Counted from the stretch's first letter, positions 45,546 through 57,545 are shown. The stretch is DNA of 64,000 nt from Elephas maximus indicus (GCF_024166365.1 NC_064826.1:20422001-20486000), one strand, 5' to 3'. The notes: a model not told the origin generated them from the letters alone. A program made the numbers and translations.

Positions 45546-48024
45546 ACTCATATGAGCATATCTGAAGCTCTAAACATTTGAAGTTATTTTCTTTGATGAC
45601 TTTCTAAAATACGGTGTAGTAGGAGAAAAGCTGTAATCGGAGTCGGCTTGACCAAACACAAGAGAACCAGCAACACCTAAGACAGTATGAGATGCTGAAG
45701 ATGAGGGGTCCGATGGGGTGCCCAGGTGGGCGAGGTTAGTTACCCCAGCCCTGTCAGGGACAGGGGCATAAGACAATGACTACTTCTCGTGGTTAGCAGG
45801 CCTACCATTTTAGTCTGTCCTGGCCATTTATACTAGAATGCACGGGAAATGACCAAACCAGACTGCCAGGAAAGATCCCCTTTACTTAAAAAAAGGTGAC
45901 TGGGGTGAGAAATGTCCCTGAACAATCACTTCACAATTTTAGACAAAAGTCATTTCCAGACTAGTTACAAATGAGAAGCTTCCATCAACTTTTTATCTGG
46001 ATGTATCCAAGCTTTAAATATAGGCAGAAAAGCGGTTACACAGTCCCTGCCCTCCATTTCCAGAGAATGTCAGATCTAGGTTCTCAAACCCATTTTTTTT
46101 GGTCAAATACCAGTCCATACATTAAAGGCATATTCTATTTTACTAATATCTAATTTTAAGAAAAAGATACTTTCACTTAAAAAAATAGTAAGTGATTTTT
46201 TTTTTCTTTAAAAATATGGTTCACTTTTTTTAAGCGAAGTCTCTTCACAGCAAAACAGCAGCAAACTCTAACTCCTTGAGAAGAGGTACTGACTTCTGCC
46301 TGTCTTCCCCAGTGGGGCAGCACAGGACACAGTGAATTCCTACTGGGGTAAAGCGTAGATTCATTCTACTAATATTTATCAGCATCTCTATATGCAAGGG
46401 CTGTACCTTGCAGAAGGACTTGTTTAAGAAGGAATGTGAGTCTAGGACAGCTTAACCAGCTTCAATCAATCACAGTATCACAACAAATACATGATGCCAT
46501 CATTTCCTCTCCTCTCTGGATGTTCAGGCTGAACAGCTCAACTTTTCAAAGCTGTGCTGCTCTGTCCTTCACTTATTCCCTCTGATTCCCACCCTGCCTC
46601 CTTTCTAAAAGTGCTGATTTATTATTTATTTTGAAAATTAAAATTAACACAGGTTTCAGATTTTTTCATGGCAATTCCTCCCTACTCTCTTTGAGTTGTT
46701 ATAAAGCCAGGGAAGACTAAAGGCTTTACAGCATGGCTGAAAAACAGGTCTGCCCTGCATGTGTCCTAATCCCTCTCCCCCAACAGATGAAGGGCCCCTG
46801 CGTCTTGGTCCCCACCTGCCTTGGTCCCCACCTGCCGTTGCATGCAGCCTGCCTCTCCCTTCTCACCCTCTGCCCACACCTGCTGTTTACAGTGAACAGG
46901 GTTGCAGGTGATTACTAGGGAGCCATGCTTGTTCCACCTGTACCTGAGACCTAGGCAGACCATATATACAGGGCCAAGGTAGAAAATCATTTTGTTACCA
47001 CAGGAACAAGTACCAGCTTTCTGTGTTTCATTTAGACAACTTCTAACAACAAATTCTGGGGAGAGGCTGGGAATGCCGGGGAGAAAGTATGCCAGTGTGC
47101 CTCATCCCACACGTAAGCAAACACCAAGGGCTTTTGTCTTAGATGAAAGGCTCCTGACTAAAGCATCAGACAGTGGAGTCAGAAAGCCCCCTGATGCTCC
47201 TCTAATAGCCTGCTACAGTCTCTAGACCGTTCTGGGTCAGGCTGGGCTTCTCCACCTTCCGCAGAGGCTGTAACACCCCATCCCCCGACACTCACTGGGT
47301 GTTGAACTCTGATTGCAAACAGATTTCAACATCTCCTTACTCCTCCTCCACGCCATACTGAACCACATTCTCCTTCTTTCGGAGTAAACACTGTAGCCAC
47401 CTCAGCTGCATCTGAGTTTGCTAACAAGCTCTCTGGGGAAACCATTACACTCTTACCTTTGGAAATAAGCCCTGGCCCTCTCAGCAAAGGGAGCCCAAAT
47501 GCGTTTCATATTTTCCACTATATTCAGGGTTCCCAGGACACTGACACTTCACTGGAATATCCAAGGTGCTGGCTGGAAGCCTCAATGAAATCGAGTCCTG
47601 CTGGTCTTTCATGGTGGCCTGTCAGGCCCCAAGTTACAGTGCGGGTGACCAGATCAAAGGGAGACAGGTTCTCACTCTGGCCATGCCTTTCAGGAAGTTT
47701 ATCTGGTTGTTTTCTCTCAAAGGAAGGAGTGGGATTGAGCCAAAGTGTAAGCAACCAAGTAAGACTTTCATGTTACTGAAAAGAACATGGTCTAATGGCC
47801 CAGGTCACTCGCAGGAGAACAGCTGTGCGTGTGTTTCAGTTTTCTGTATTTAATCCACCACCAAGTCCTGGCCATATTTCCTCTCCATTCTTACTATTTC
47901 GTTTTCCAAGGCATGCCTGGACTGACCCTTCCTAACTGGTCTTCTACTTCCAGTATCTTCTCACTGTAATCAATTCTGAATTGACTAATGTTAAAACAGA
48001 ATTTAAATGATAGTAACTATAATT

Positions 48025-48256
48025 TGTGAAGTGCTAACTATGGGCTAGGTACTTGGATAAGAGTTTTATATACACCATCTCACTGAATCCTTTCAGCTCT
48101 CTGTGGTGAGTGTTAGCTCCATTAGAATGATGAGGGAACTGAGGCTTGGGGGTTAAGTTTCTCAAGATCAAATGGCTAGTTAAGTGGTGGTGCTCGGATT
48201 CCAACCTGAGCCTGTGTGACCTCAGAACCCTCTCATGTACCACCACGCTCTACAGC
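48025..48256 (-). mobile_element. MIR SINE
   Basis: GTGAAGTGCTAACTATGGGC, GAGGGAACTGAGGCTTGG, CAAGATCAAATGGCTAGTTA and GGATTCCAACCTGAGCC follow MIR in reverse. Confidence 0.75.
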
Positions 48257-48472
48257 CTCATGTAAATCTTTTGGGCACAAACCCATCACGGCTCACTAGT
48301 AAATACCACATCCAATCTAAACTTCAGCTGATCTGAATATTCTGAGGGAGGTGATCTCTCCTTCTGGATTTCTACAATGTTTGTAGTCTACACTGCACAA
48401 TTCAACAGTGATTTACAATCTGAATAATACTGTTGGCTAAGTGTTTTACTTAAAACCAGTCTCCCTAATAAG

Positions 48473-48712
48473 AGTACTTTGGACATGTTGTCAAGAGGGA
48501 TCAGTCCCTGGAGAAGGACATCATGTTTGGTAAAGTACAGGGTCAGTGGAAAAGAGGAAGACCCTCAACGCGATGGATTGACCCAGTGGCTGCAACAGTG
48601 GGCTGAAGCGTAACAACGATTGTGAGCACGGCGGAGGACCAGGCAGTGTTTCATTCTGTGGTACACAGGGCCACTATGAAACAGAACCGTTTCGACGGCA
48701 CCTAACAAGAGT
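48473..48712 (+). mobile_element. RTE LINE 3' end, 5'-truncated
   Basis: It matches the reverse complement of the tails of the two larger copies: TTTGGACATGTTGTCAAGAG, CAGTCCCTGGAGAAGGACAT, GAAGACCCTCAACGCG, AGGGCCACTATGAAACAG, and an end in GGCACCTAACAAGA. It encodes only the scrambled C-terminal end. Confidence 0.85.
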
Positions 48713-48849
48713 ATGATTTCTTTGAGAGCAGAGATTATGTCTTAAGATGGATATATACATAGCACTATTATAGCCTTACCTAGTAGAGTAAGTTCAATGA
48801 CTACCCGAGACTGATAGCTACTGTGGGTAGTGCCAACAGCAGCTGATCT

Positions 48850-49062
48850 TTACTATATGCCAGGCACTGACCTGAGGTCTCACGCGCATCAACTTATCCT
48901 GTTCTCCCAACACCCTTACAACGCAGGTACTTTAATTACCGTCCTTTACAGAAGAGGAAAGCATGGACTTTGAGAATAAACTATATGAGGTCACATGGCT
49001 AGTGACAGAGCCGAGATTCAAACCCAGGTAATCTGGCTCCAAGGCCCATATTCTTAACCATT
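48850..49062 (-). mobile_element. MIR SINE
   Basis: ATATGCCAGGCACTGACCTG, CTTTACAGAAGAGGAAAGCA, TCACATGGCTAGTGACAGAG and GATTCAAACCCAGGTAATCT are in MIR reverse order, almost full length. Confidence 0.82.
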
Positions 49063-49667
49063 AGTTAAAATGCCTGGGTCCACTGAAAATAAAATTGTGA
49101 CAGGAATGAAGGCTAAGAAGAATGGTATGATCTTTTCAACTCTGTTAACACTGGTGGAAGGAACTGAGCAGGGAAGATTACAGTGTAGTTTTGGAAATGA
49201 CCTCTTACTGGACTACCCCCATACCTGAATTAAAAAACTTCAAATTATTTTCCCAATAACCCAAAACTTATTTCATATTGAAGTCTTTGATAAGCAATGG
49301 AAATAAATTTCCTGAAAAGCCAGTAAAATCAGCTCTTGACGTGCTTGAACATGGCTGAATAACCCCATGGCCAACAAAAGCAGTTTCCTTTACGGGAATA
49401 AAAGGACAATTAATCCTGAAGCTTTTTGATCTGTTAGGTCATTTCTGATCCCTTTAAAGCAGGGGCTCAGAGTCTGGTAAAAACTCAAACCTTGCCACTT
49501 TGGGTCTGTTAATGGGCACAGAATAGGATTAAGTCAAGGGCCGACCAGCAGGCTTGATGTGGAAGTCAGAAAGGCTGGACTGCTTGCTGGAGAGTGGTTA
49601 GGGTGGGGTGAATGAGGCCTGATTAGAAGCCAATCTGCAATATTTTATCGGCTGGGAGTGTAAAAGG

Positions 49668-49802
49668 GAACCCTGGTGGTGCAGTGGTTGAGTGCTTGGC
49701 TGCTAACAGAAAAGTCAGTGGTTGGAACCCACCAGCTGCTCTGCTTCCATAATGATTTATAGCCTTGGAAACCCTATTGGAATAGACTCGATGGCAATGC
49801 GT
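49668..49802 (+). mobile_element. AfroSINE with 3' internal deletion
   Basis: The head AACCCTGGTGGTGCAGTGG runs to CCACCAGCTGCTCTGCTTCC and AGCCTTGGAAACCCTAT, then jumps to TGGAATAGACTCGATGGCAA, losing the CAGTTCTACTCTGTCC segment. Confidence 0.88.
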
Positions 49803-49926
49803 AGGTTATAAAAAACTCCAATTTCCACTTCTGACAAACTAAGATACAGCATTTCTCTTTAAGGGCTTCAACCCCCATCCAGGGAAGATACGTGATCCTC
49901 ATTCACGCCTCCACCCCTGCCTCTAC

Positions 49927-50084
49927 CTGTTGAGTGCCATGGTGACCGTAGCTCCCTGCTGCATCTCCTGAGAAGCTGCCACTGCAGCCTCTGCCAACGA
50001 TGCCACGGCCTGAGTGGCCTCTGACGCTTGCGTCGTTTGAATGGTCATCTCACCTCCCTGTAACGTGGCCCAGTTTTGTTCCAC
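49927..50084 (-). CDS. NRF1: NRF1 coding exon (Gln/Ala-rich activation region)
   Basis: The exon has 158 bases: 52 full codons starting VEQNWATLQGGEMTIQTTQA and ending MALN, plus AG, the first two bases of a Ser codon completed by the next exon. The acceptor reads ...TTCTTTCTGCCTCAG and the donor is GTAGAGGCAG, less consensus-like than its neighbours. By family numbering this is residues 356 to 408. The sequence is rich in Ala, Gln, Thr and Val (QASEATQAVASLAEAAVAAS), typical of the NRF1 transactivation domain. The exon is not a multiple of three, so its skipping would shift the frame. Confidence 0.95.
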
Positions 50085-50942
50085 CTGAGGCAGAAAGAAC
50101 ATGACAATAAAAATTCAAAGCCACAAAAATGGTTATGATTTTTTTTTTAAATCATTTTTCTAACAAATTGCTATGTGCTTGGTAAAATATGCATACATTC
50201 ACATATGCTTTTAAATTTACACGACTTACAATGTACAAAACAGGGTATTTAGTATGCTATCTTTTATGTAAGAAAGGAAGGGGTATAGAGAATACATTTG
50301 AATTTGTTTATATTTACATAAAGAAATTCTGGAAGGACACACAAAAGAAACCATTGGAGTCTGTTTGGTAGAGGGTTGTAGGAACAGGTTGGATGGGGAT
50401 GGGAAGCAATACTTTCCACTATATACATTTTTTCCTACCGTATACTTCTTAATATTACATTTTTTGATCCGTATCAATATATTACATACTCAAAAATTAA
50501 AAATTTTAATAGACACTAAAAGTAATCATAAAAAAATTCAAACTCTACCAAAGGATATATAATGCTGGTAGGCCAGGTCCTCTGCTAAGGTAACTACTGT
50601 GACCTATTGCTGTGTACCTTTGTAGAGATATTCGACTTACATACAAGCGGATTTACAGAAGCGTACATATACACCCCTATTTCCCCTTTCCACTATCCCC
50701 ATTTTAAAAATGAAAATCATAGCATATTCTACATATCTTTAATACAGCTTGTTTTTTTCACAAATAATACGTCTCTCAAATGATTTCATCATGGAACATA
50801 TAAAAGAGCTTCATTTGTTCACGATTCATAATCATGCCAGCACAGCATTGTTTTATTTAATCAGCTATCTTTAATGGGCATTTAGGTGGTTTCCAGTCTT
50901 TTGCCATTACAAACAGTGCTGTGATAAACATCCTTATATATT

Positions 50943-52495
50943 AATTATTGTTGTTGTTAGGTGCCGTTGAGTCAGTTCCAGCTCATAGGGACCCCTATGT
51001 ACAACAGAACGAAACACTGCCCCATCCTGCACCATTCTCATGATCGCTGTTACGCTTGGGCCCATTGTTGCAGCCACTGTATCAATCCATCTTGTTGAGG
51101 GTCTTCTTTTTTGCCGACTCTTCACCCTACCAAGCATGATGTCCTTCTCCAGAGACCGTCCCTCCTGATAACATGTCCTAGGTATCAGACCAAGTCTCGC
51201 CTGCCTCGCTTCTAAGAAGCATTCTGGCTGTACTTCTTCCAAGACAGTTTTGTTCCTTCTTTCGGTAGTCCATCGTATATTCAATATTCTTTGCCAACAC
51301 CACTACTCAGAGGTGTCAATTCTTCTTCAGTCTTCCTTATTCACTGTCCAGCTTTCACATGCATATGAGGTGACTGAAAACACGGCTTGGGTCAGGTGCA
51401 CCTTAGTCCTCGAAGTGACAGCTTTGCTTTTTAACACTTTAAAGAGATCCGTTGCAGCAGATTTTCCCAATGCAATGTGTTATTTGATTTCCCGACTGCT
51501 GCTTCCATAGGCCTTGATTGTGGATCCAAGTAAAATGAAACCCTTGACAACTTCAACATTTTCTCCATTTATCATGATGTTGTTTATCGGTCGAGTTATG
51601 AGGATTTTTGTCTTCTTTATGTTGAGGTGTAATCCATACTGAAGGCTGTGGTCTTTGATCTTCATCAGTAAGTGCTTCAAGTCCTCTTCACTTTCAGCTA
51701 GCAAAGCTGTGTCATCAGCATAACGCAGGTTGTTAGTGAGTTTTTCTCCAATCCTGAGGCCCCATTCTTCTTCAGAGTCCAGCTTCTCAGATTATTTGCT
51801 ATACCTATTCAATCTAGCATCACTAGATTGAATAGGTATGTGAAAGGATACAACCCTGGCACACAATTTTTCTGACTTTAAACCCCTTGTTCTATGTACA
51901 GGTTCCTCATGAGCACAATTGAAAGTGTTCTGGAATTCCCATTCTTTGGAATGTTACCTATAATTTGTTATGATCCACACAGTCAAATGCCTTTGCATAG
52001 TCAATAAAACACAGGTAAACATCTTTCTGGTATTCTATGCTTTCGGCCAGGATCCATCCCTGGTTCCACATTCTCTTCTGAATCTGGCTTGAATTTCTGG
52101 CATTTCTCTGTCAATATACTACTACAACCGCTTTTGAACAATCTTTATCAAATTTTTACTTGTGCGTGATATCAATGATATTGTTTGATAATTCCCTCAT
52201 TCTGTTGGATCACCTTTCTTTGGAATGGTATGAATATGGATCTCTTCCAGTCAGTTGGCCAGGTAGCTGTCTTCCAAATTTCTTGGCATAGACGAGCACT
52301 TCCAGCACTGGTATTCTGTCAATTCCTGAAGCCTTGTTTTTCGCCAATGCCTTCAGTGCAGCTTGGACTTTTTCCTTCAGTACCATCGGTTCTTGATCAT
52401 ATGCTACCTCCTGAAATGACTCAATGTCGACCAATTCTTTTTGGTATAGTGGCCGTGTATTCATTCTATTCTTCTCTGATGTTTTGTATTTGAGT
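50943..52495 (-). mobile_element. RTE (BovB-like) LINE, largest copy, reverse transcriptase remnant
   Basis: On the minus strand, in order: the N-terminal reverse transcriptase region (LKALAKNKASGIDRIP, near 52320), the YADD catalytic box (YADDTALLAE, YADD at 51722-51711), SEEDLKHLLMKIKDHSLQYG, the region with RWIDTVAATMGPSV, and the tail ending TAACAACAACAATAAT at 50943. Stops and frameshifts break it, and the 5' endonuclease part is missing. An inverted insertion lies at 51801-51839. The 5' truncation point is near 52495 and imprecise. Confidence 0.88.
51801..51839. repeat. Perfect 17-bp inverted repeat inside the RTE copy
   Basis: Arm ATACCTATTCAATCTAG (51801-51817), loop CATCA, arm CTAGATTGAATAGGTAT (51823-51839). 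The other RTE copy (near 26050) lacks the left arm, so the arm is an insertion specific to this copy. Confidence 0.97.
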
Positions 52496-52600
52496 CTATT
52501 TATAAGATAAATTTCTATGGTAGAACTGTAGATCAATGGTATTTCATATTTTTATTTTTGATGGATACTGCCAAACACAGCAAATACATATTTTTTAAAA

Positions 52601-53018
52601 ATAATTTTTATTGTGCTTTAAGTGAAAGTTTACAAATCAAGTCAGTCTGTCACATATAAGCTTATATACACCTTACTACATACTCCCATTTACTCTCCCC
52701 CTAATAAGTCAGCCCACTCCCTCCTTCCAGTCTCTTCTTTCGTGACCCTTTTGCCAGTTTCTAACCCTCTCTACCCTCCCATCTCCCCTCCAGACAGGAG
52801 ACGCCAACACAGTCTCAAGTGTCCACCTGATACAAGTAGCTCACTCCTCATCAGCATCTCTCTCCAACCCACTGTCCAGTCCCTTCCATGTCTGATGAGT
52901 TGTCTTTGGGAATGGTTCCTGTCCTGGGCCAACAGAAGGTTTGGGGACCATGACCGCCGGGATTCTTCTAGTCCCAGTCAGACCATTAAGTCTGGTCTTT
53001 TTATGAGAATTTGGCGTC
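52601..53018 (-). mobile_element. LINE-1 3' UTR insertion with 15-bp target-site duplication
   Basis: Minus-oriented L1 3' UTR: GTAAACTTTCACTTAAAGCA near its 3' end, and CAGACTTAATGGTCTGACTG at its truncated 5' end. Flanks TACATATTTTTTAAA at 52586-52600 and 53019-53033 are identical. 5'-truncated, about 420 bp, similar to the copy at 6646-7385. Confidence 0.95.
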
Positions 53019-53162
53019 TACATATTTTTTAAACATACCAAAAAACACATTCCTTTTAATTGGAGGAATTACGAAGATACTAAAAAACAAAAACAAAACC
53101 CCAAACCACACAAAGACATAATCACTGATGCTGGAGCAGATGAGAGTCCGCTCTGTTAGATC

Positions 53163-53382
53163 TAGCACTGGTTTCTCCAGCTCAGCAGTACCGACATTTC
53201 TGCGTAATTCTCTGTCTTGGGGGCTGTCCTGCACATTGTAGAATGTTTAGCATCATCCCTGGCCTCTACCCCTAGCTGCCAATAGCGCCCTTCCCTGGTC
53301 ATGACAATGAAAACGTCTCCAGCCGAGGCCCAGTGTTCTGGAGGAGAGGGAACCAGATTGCCTCCAGTTGAGGACTGCTGAT
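53163..53382 (+). mobile_element. MER20 (hAT) DNA transposon
   Basis: GGGGGCTGTCCTGCACATTG, TAGAATGTTTAGCATCATCC, CTGGCCTCTACCCCTAGCTG, and GTCTCCAGCCGAGGCC to CCTCCAGTTGAGGACTGCTG follow MER20 nearly end to end. Confidence 0.85.
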
Positions 53383-53519
53383 TTTGGCAGAGTGGTTTGC
53401 ATTTACAGCTGTATCTGGCAACTTCAGTCTGTTTTGGCCAATAAATACTGTGTGGCTAATTGTCTCCCTCAAAAAACAAAAAGCAGCAAGGGCAGTGGAA
53501 GCAATCTCTAACCAGAAGC

Positions 53520-54260
53520 ATGGTGGGTGGTAAACAAATCAGCAGACTTGGACTTCCGGTGGCCTCTGGGATCTAGGCTGCTGGCTGTGCTTGGGAGCAC
53601 CTGCGGCACCCATCTCACACCGCGGGGCCTAGGGAGCCCCAGGTAGTGGTGATCTCATGGCTGCAGACCACTTCTGTGTCTGCAACAAAGTGCTGCAAGC
53701 TGTAGGAGTGGCAGCTATTTCAAATCCCCCCGCGATTTGGGTGACAGGTTCTATTACTATGCTTAGATTGTGATAGTGTGTCTCAAAATTTTTGTCAAAA
53801 GCCTCTCCGAGAACAAGAAATTCCTTTACACTGCCTTACTATTTGCCCAGGTTCTCACGGGCAGTAGAATGTGCCAGCAAGCCTTCAGGGCCGGTCACTA
53901 CAGAGATATCCTATTTCTTTCCTTTAGAGCTGCAAAGTCCCCACTCAGGAACTCACAAAACCCTTGCTTCCCAAGGTTTTATCGCTTTGATCTCATTACT
54001 CCAATGAGCATCACTGTGAACTATGCCACTTTAGATGGCAAGCTACACTGTCCATTCTTAGATGACCAATGATTCCACTGGAAACACTGGCTGAAGCTGG
54101 GCAGCACAGTAACCTATTGCCATCAATAGGGTTCTCTTTCCAGACCCACCCTGCTAGTGAGGCCCATTCCATAGCCACCCCTCTCTCCCAGGCCTGGCCC
54201 AGTACACCTCTCCCAAGGACTTGTACTCCAGTGCAGCAATTCAACATACACACACTTAGT
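53520..54260. other. Unrecognised moderately GC-rich intronic block
   Basis: It differs in composition from its AT-rich neighbours and contains frames at 53770-54072 and 53792-54007 (plus) and 54011-54253 (minus). None matches a protein I know. A decayed processed pseudogene or a LINE/LTR fragment is possible; there is no poly(A) tail or clear boundary. Confidence 0.35.
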
Positions 54261-54277
54261 TGTAACTATATTTGTAG

Positions 54278-54442
54278 CATAAGAGCTTGGCTGCTAAGCA
54301 AAAGGTCGGCAGTTCAAATCCACCAGCTGGTCCTTGGAAACTCTGTGAGGCAGTTCTACTTTGTCCTGTAGGGTTGCTATGAGTCAGAATTGACTCTATG
54401 GCAACGAGTTTGGTTAATTTGGTTTTATATCTATAGCTGAAG
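54278..54442 (+). mobile_element. AfroSINE, head-truncated, with 12-bp target-site duplication
   Basis: It starts at GAGCTTGGCTGCTAAGC, lacking the GCCCTGGTGG head. It continues TCAAATCCACCAGCTGGTCC, TTGGAAACTCTGTGAGGCAG and the tail. CTATATTTGTAG occurs at 54266-54277 and 54443-54454. Short type. Confidence 0.93.
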
Positions 54443-54939
54443 CTATATTTGTAGTGAAAACAGTATCTGAATGTTGCCATATACAGTATAACTTAAAACC
54501 CCACAACTTAAGGCAGTTAAATTATATGACAAGAATATGGCAGTAGTAGAGAGGGAAAAGGAAGAAGCAGAAGAGATTTCTAATCAGAAATATGACAGGA
54601 GATAAAGAAATATGCTTAGGTTGGACACTTCTTAGAATTCGATGCATTAGCTGTGCTTGCTTGAGCTCTTGTTGGGCTCCCTTCCCATCTGTTGGGAGCC
54701 AATGTGTGGTTGTCCATGCTGGAATGTCACCATATCCCAAAGAAAGGGCCATAAGCCCTAGGAAGGGAAGAGACTCGGAGCATGTACCATTAGTTTCTAT
54801 GCTTTTCTGAGAGACACACTAAAACGAAGCCCCTCAGACTGCGGCTCCTCTTCTCTGTGCAACAGCCGCCTGTGCTGTTCCAAGCTTCCACAACCATTGC
54901 ACTGCACATGTGGCTCCGCTGACCCAAAACCAACTCCCA

Positions 54940-55235
54940 TCCTTCCATCCTGTTGTCTCGCTATCCTCCCTTATAGCTGACCTCAGGTGTTACTCTGTTG
55001 GGAGATGTTTCTTGTGAAAATCCCACTCCCCACAGTCCAAGTTAAGGACCTCTCTGCAGTGCTCCACAGTACCCTGAGCTTGTTTCTCCCAGATCCCTTC
55101 CTCATTGCAGCTGTTCTCTGACGGTTTTTCTCCATCAACTGCGTGCTCCCTGAGGGAAAGGGCGGTCTCTATTATCTGTATGGACAGTGGCTGGCACAGG
55201 GCTCAGAAAATGGTTTACTGAATGAATGGGTGAAC
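54940..55235 (+). mobile_element. L2 LINE 3' end
   Basis: GACCTCAGGTGTTACTCTGT, GCGTGCTCCCTGAGGGAAAG, and CAGTGGCTGGCACAGGGCTC with TTACTGAATGAATGG match the L2 terminus. Confidence 0.75.
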
Positions 55236-55560
55236 ATACTCCTATATTCACAGTTTCTTACTTGTTCTTCAGCCTATGTACTTCAGGTAAACTAGTAGTC
55301 ATATAAAACCCACCTATAATGAACCGTGCAACTTCAGAACTATTATATATGTTGATGGCTCAGTTTAAAATTCATGTCGTCTGTCTTTGTATCTTGGTAT
55401 TTTTTTTTCTTCTTGGTTATTTTTTTCCTTCTAACAGGAATCACTTATATATCATTATTATCAGATACCATTCTATTTCAAATTTTGACACATGTGACAC
55501 ATAATGCAATTATACAACATATCACCAAATACCAGCTGGTGGTCTATCATACCAAAAAGA

Positions 55561-55717
55561 CCCCCAAAAACCAAACCGACTGCGGTAAAGTCAATTCCAA
55601 CTCATAGTGACCCTGCAGGACAGAGTAGAACTGCCTCGTAGCGTTCCAAGGAGTGGCTGGTGGATTAGAACTTTGATTAGCAGCTGAGCTCTTAACCACT
55701 GTGCCACCAGGGCTCCC
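55561..55717 (-). mobile_element. AfroSINE, short type
   Basis: The tail CCAAACCGACTGCGGTAAAG is at the left and the head GTGCCACCAGGGCTCCC at the right, with the central deletion plus a small loss near the B box. TATCATAC at 55545-55552 and 55722-55729 may be the target-site duplication. Confidence 0.9.
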
Positions 55718-55797
55718 ATCTTATCATACAACAGAATAAATTCTCAAGTCTATCTGTATTTATAAATATGCCATCAAAGTTAAAATTATAAAAATAA

Positions 55798-55876
55798 TGT
55801 CGCTGAATTGTACGTGTAGGAATTGGTGTATATTCTGCTGTGTATAGGCTCAACAGCAAAAAAAAAAAAAAAAGAA
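55798..55876 (+). mobile_element. LINE-1 extreme 3' end with poly(A)
   Basis: GCTGAATTGTACGTGTAGG and GGTGTATATTCTGCTGTGTA are followed by 14 A residues. It repeats the end of the copy at 1-427. Strongly 5'-truncated. Confidence 0.8.
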
Positions 55877-56231
55877 GAATTTAAAAATTGTATAAATATT
55901 TTAAAATCAACATACAGTTCATTCCATATTATTTTGAAATTCTTTCCATGTTTACTTATAAATGTCTATGTAACTTCTTCTGTGTTCCTAACTAATTTTT
56001 AACTAATTAAAGCTAGATAGTTTTTTCTTTGTGGTAATCAGATTATTAGGTATTCTCTGCACAAACAGAGCATTCAGTAAATAGATTTGGGAGACCACAT
56101 CACCTAAAGAGACAGGTTCCCAAAGATCTTCCTCAGGAATATAAGTAAACATCACTGGACATTGAAGGCAGTATGGTCTAATGGGTCAGAGCTCTCACTG
56201 GTAAGTCTGGGGTAACAAACTAACCTTATAA

Positions 56232-56268
56232 CCTCTGACCCATTGCCATCGAGTCGATTCCAACTCAT
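56232..56268 (-). mobile_element. AfroSINE/RTE tail scrap
   Basis: Only CCCATTGCCATCGAGTCGAT and CCAACTCATAGC remain. Confidence 0.7.
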
Positions 56269-57084
56269 AGCAAAGATAGTGTTTATTGGGGGAAAAAGAT
56301 TCTAAGTACAAGGGAGCAGCGTGTGCTCCTGGGCCACAGTGGCATTGATGCGGTCTTAGCTACCTCATGTCAGTGAGATGTTTGAGTAAATACGTTCTTA
56401 CAGTTCAAAACTAACAACTGTGCCAACACCTAAGGCAAACAGAAACATTATATAATCTAAAATGTGTTAGCACTCTCTGAGATAATCTATGCTTCCTTTC
56501 TTCATGATCTCATTTTTGTTTCATTGGAAGTGTGAGAAGATTTAGGTTTTTTTTTTTTTTAAATCCGACTGAGTTTGGGTATTTACCAAAAGGCTATTAA
56601 AAGTTTCTACATGCCATTCACTCAGCTTTACAACTGATGAGTTAAAAATGATGTTAGTGTGCTAAAAAAGCCATAGGTGTGTGACTGAGACTTATGGTCA
56701 CTTAATGAGCCATTCATACTTTTCACGGATTTTTGAATAAACTGACTACCTCTGTATGTGTGAATTTATTTAGTAAGATGGTTTTCAAAGAATCTGTCCC
56801 TGGAGAAATGTTTATGAAGCGCAGTTACTTTTTTAAATAGCACCAGGGAACATCAAACCAGTAGGAAAATATGGTCGATAACAACTTTGATTAAGCCAAA
56901 AAGTGACAAATTGCATAAACGTACCCACCACTGTCTTCTCTACCTCTTTTACTTTTTAAGGCATGTCCTCTGGTTTTAGTGTTCTGGAACTGCTGAATTT
57001 TTCCCTCAGCTAACCCATACCCTTTTATGATGCTTAAATAATTTTAAAAGTTAATGTCCTCAACTGCTGTGACCAAGATCACAC

Positions 57085-57545
57085 TAGAAAGTCCCAGAGT
57101 GGGAGAAAAATGTAGAACAAAATCCAAATCCATAAAAAAGACCAGACTTGCTGGTTTGACAGAGACTAGAGGAACCCCCGAGACTATGGCTCTTAGTCAC
57201 CCTTCTAACTTGGATCTGAAGCCACTCCCAGAAACCAACTTTCAGCCAAATAATAGACAGGCCTATAAAATAAACAATAACACCTGTGAGGAAAGTGCTT
57301 CTTAGAACAATCAATTATAGGAGACCAAAAGGGCAACCTTTGCCCCAAAAGCAAAGATGAGAAGTCTGGAAGGGGCAGTAAAACTGGACGAATAGGAATG
57401 GAAACTCAGGGTAGAAATAGGGAAAGTGCTGGCACATTGTGGGGATTGCAACCAGTGTCACAGAATACTCTGTGTATAAATTACTGAATGGGAAACTAAT
57501 TTGCTCTGTAAACTTTCACCTAAAGGACACATACACACAAAGTAA
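57085..57545 (+). mobile_element. LINE-1 3' UTR fragment
   Basis: It parallels 16680-17085: GTGGGAGAAAAATGTAGAAC, CTTTCAGCCAAATAATAGAC, GCAACCAGTGTCACAGAATA, and TTTGCTCTGTAAACTTTCACC. 5'-truncated and noncoding. Confidence 0.85.

Larger units (their letters stand above)
42674..49926 (-). other. NRF1 intron, 7.3 kb
   Basis: The intron lies between the VEQNW exon and the EAAAH exon. It contains two complete AfroSINEs and one deleted copy, an RTE 3' end, two MIRs, an old L1 remnant and the G-rich/CpG patch near 45.4-45.5 kb. In 42780-43530, 43750-44290, 44770-45400, 45560-48020 and 49070-49660 I see no gene or recognised element. Confidence 0.85.
50450..53060 (-). mobile_element. Old LINE-1 remnant, host of two later insertions
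   Basis: L1M-type sequence in reverse order: GGTGGTTTCCAGTCTTTTGC and CAGTGCTGTGATAAACATCC up to 50940. It resumes at about 52496 with AAGATAAATTTCTATGG and GATGGATACTGCCAAACA to 52600, and beyond 53034. The RTE and a younger L1 separate the pieces. Confidence 0.65.
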
